64,000 nucleotides of DNA. It comes from Nakamurella sp. A5-74 (GTDB taxonomy: Bacteria; Actinomycetota; Actinomycetes; Mycobacteriales; Nakamurellaceae). The stretch is from the NCBI RefSeq assembly GCF_040438885.1, contig NZ_CP159218.1, positions 1 to 64,000 of the forward strand. Reading direction: 5' to 3'. The translations under genes and the position numbers were made by a program. How positions within the stretch are numbered: the stretch's first letter is position 1; each line of letters begins with the position of its first letter. The notes beneath the pieces were generated by a model. That model was not told the DNA's origin and did not search any database. It saw only the letters and a list, made by a program, of their open reading frames with translations. Of the stretch, positions 63,548 through 64,000 are shown piece by piece.

Positions 63548-64000
63548 ATGAATGAGCCCGAGGCAACCTCCTGCACGGACGACGGCGCCATCCTTCGTGG
63601 TGCGGTCTTGAGGAACGGTCGATGCGACACCGATGCGGTCAAGGCGCCCTCAGAAGACGATCTCTCCACGTCCGGGTCACAGGATCCCGAGCACGAAGGA
63701 GCCGGATCCGGTGACGACGCAGGCACACCGACAGCTACTGCTCAGCGTGATCGAGACGAGCACGGACGAGCTGTCGCAAGCCTGCGGGAAAGGAATGCGC
63801 GGCGCAGCGGGACGGGGAAGAAGCGACCTTGGTGGATCGAAGTTCCGCTGCTGCTGATCACTGCGTTCCTGTTGACGTTCTTGATCCAGACGTTCTTGTT
63901 CAAGGTCTACTACGTGCCGTCTTCCTCCATGGATCCGACCCTGCACGGAGCCCTGGTCGGCGGTGACCGAATCGTGGCGAACAAGATCGTCTACGACTTC
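63548..64000 (+). CDS. lepB: Signal peptidase I (5' part, cut by window edge)
   Basis: The first 151 codons are visible. A long polar cytoplasmic N-terminus of about 105 residues precedes a transmembrane segment (LLLITAFLLTFLIQTFLF), then KVYYVPSSSMDPTLHG with the catalytic Ser of type I signal peptidases (box B, SxMxPT), and GGDRIVANKIVYDF at the edge, where the catalytic Lys region follows. It cleaves signal peptides outside the membrane. ATG 63548 lacks a clear ribosome-binding site, so the start is uncertain. The 235 bp before it show no gene. Confidence 0.85.
   Translation, partial: MNEPEATSCTDDGAILRGAVLRNGRCDTDAVKAPSEDDLSTSGSQDPEHEGAGSGDDAGTPTATAQRDRDEHGRAVASLRERNARRSGTGKKRPWWIEVPLLLITAFLLTFLIQTFLFKVYYVPSSSMDPTLHGALVGGDRIVANKIVYDF

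Overview
The window is high-GC DNA, from an actinobacterium (Actinomycetota), covering one side of the chromosomal replication origin. It opens at dnaA. A DnaA-box cluster (putative oriC) follows, then dnaN, gnd, recF, a DciA-type gene (DUF721), gyrB, gyrA, a DUF3566 membrane-protein gene, tRNA-Ile, a DLW-39 peptide and tRNA-Ala. This is the classic actinobacterial origin order. The lineage may be Nakamurella or a relative, but that is a guess from overall gene style only.

0-27.7 kb: the origin block is interrupted by accessory genes. Between dnaN and gnd lie an ABC substrate-binding protein and permease without an ATPase, and a GH76 mannanase-like lipoprotein. Between recF/dciA and gyrB lie a molybdopterin oxidoreductase, a pterin-dehydratase/VOC fusion, a mycothiol-type isomerase, a siderophore-interacting protein and an OsmC/OhrR peroxide-defence pair. 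Between DUF3566 and tRNA-Ile lie AraC/DUF1772, GNAT, VOC, a ferredoxin-reductase-like flavoprotein, DUF1801 and a quinone-reductase-like/Rrf2 pair. Intergenic gaps in this part carry a recurring palindromic repeat family (GGTCTCGACTCCTTCGTCGC-like), including 34-bp and 111-bp tandem arrays, plus an unrelated 32-bp tandem array upstream of recF.

27.7-47.6 kb: a catabolic island for an aromatic, probably anthranilate-type, substrate. Five minus-strand genes with 4-nt start/stop overlaps encode an acylpyruvase-type hydrolase, a cupin, a TesB thioesterase, a 2-aminobenzoate/benzoate-CoA ligase and a monooxygenase-reductase fusion of the salicylyl-CoA 5-hydroxylase / anthraniloyl-CoA monooxygenase type. 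Around them are RidA, a PaaX regulator, OsmC, a bicupin, a five-gene branched-chain-amino-acid-type ABC importer, a kynureninase-like PLP enzyme, and an isatin-hydrolase-like cyclase coupled to a ThDP-dependent decarboxylase. My reading is uptake of an indole-derived compound, conversion through isatin/isatinate and/or kynurenine to anthranilate, CoA activation, ring hydroxylation and downstream hydrolysis. A 35-bp element is shared by the two divergent promoter regions of the island and may be its regulon operator.

47.6-64 kb: SRPBCC/ArsR pair, SDR with divergent MmyB-type regulator, hrpB helicase, a small unknown protein, an MHS-family transporter, SDR with divergent TetR and three operator-like sites. 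Next comes a divergent high-mannose N-glycan pair (secreted Endo H-like GH18 and cytoplasmic GH92 alpha-mannosidase), a frameshifted serine-recombinase pseudogene, a DUF6226 protein, and the start of a signal peptidase I gene cut by the window edge.
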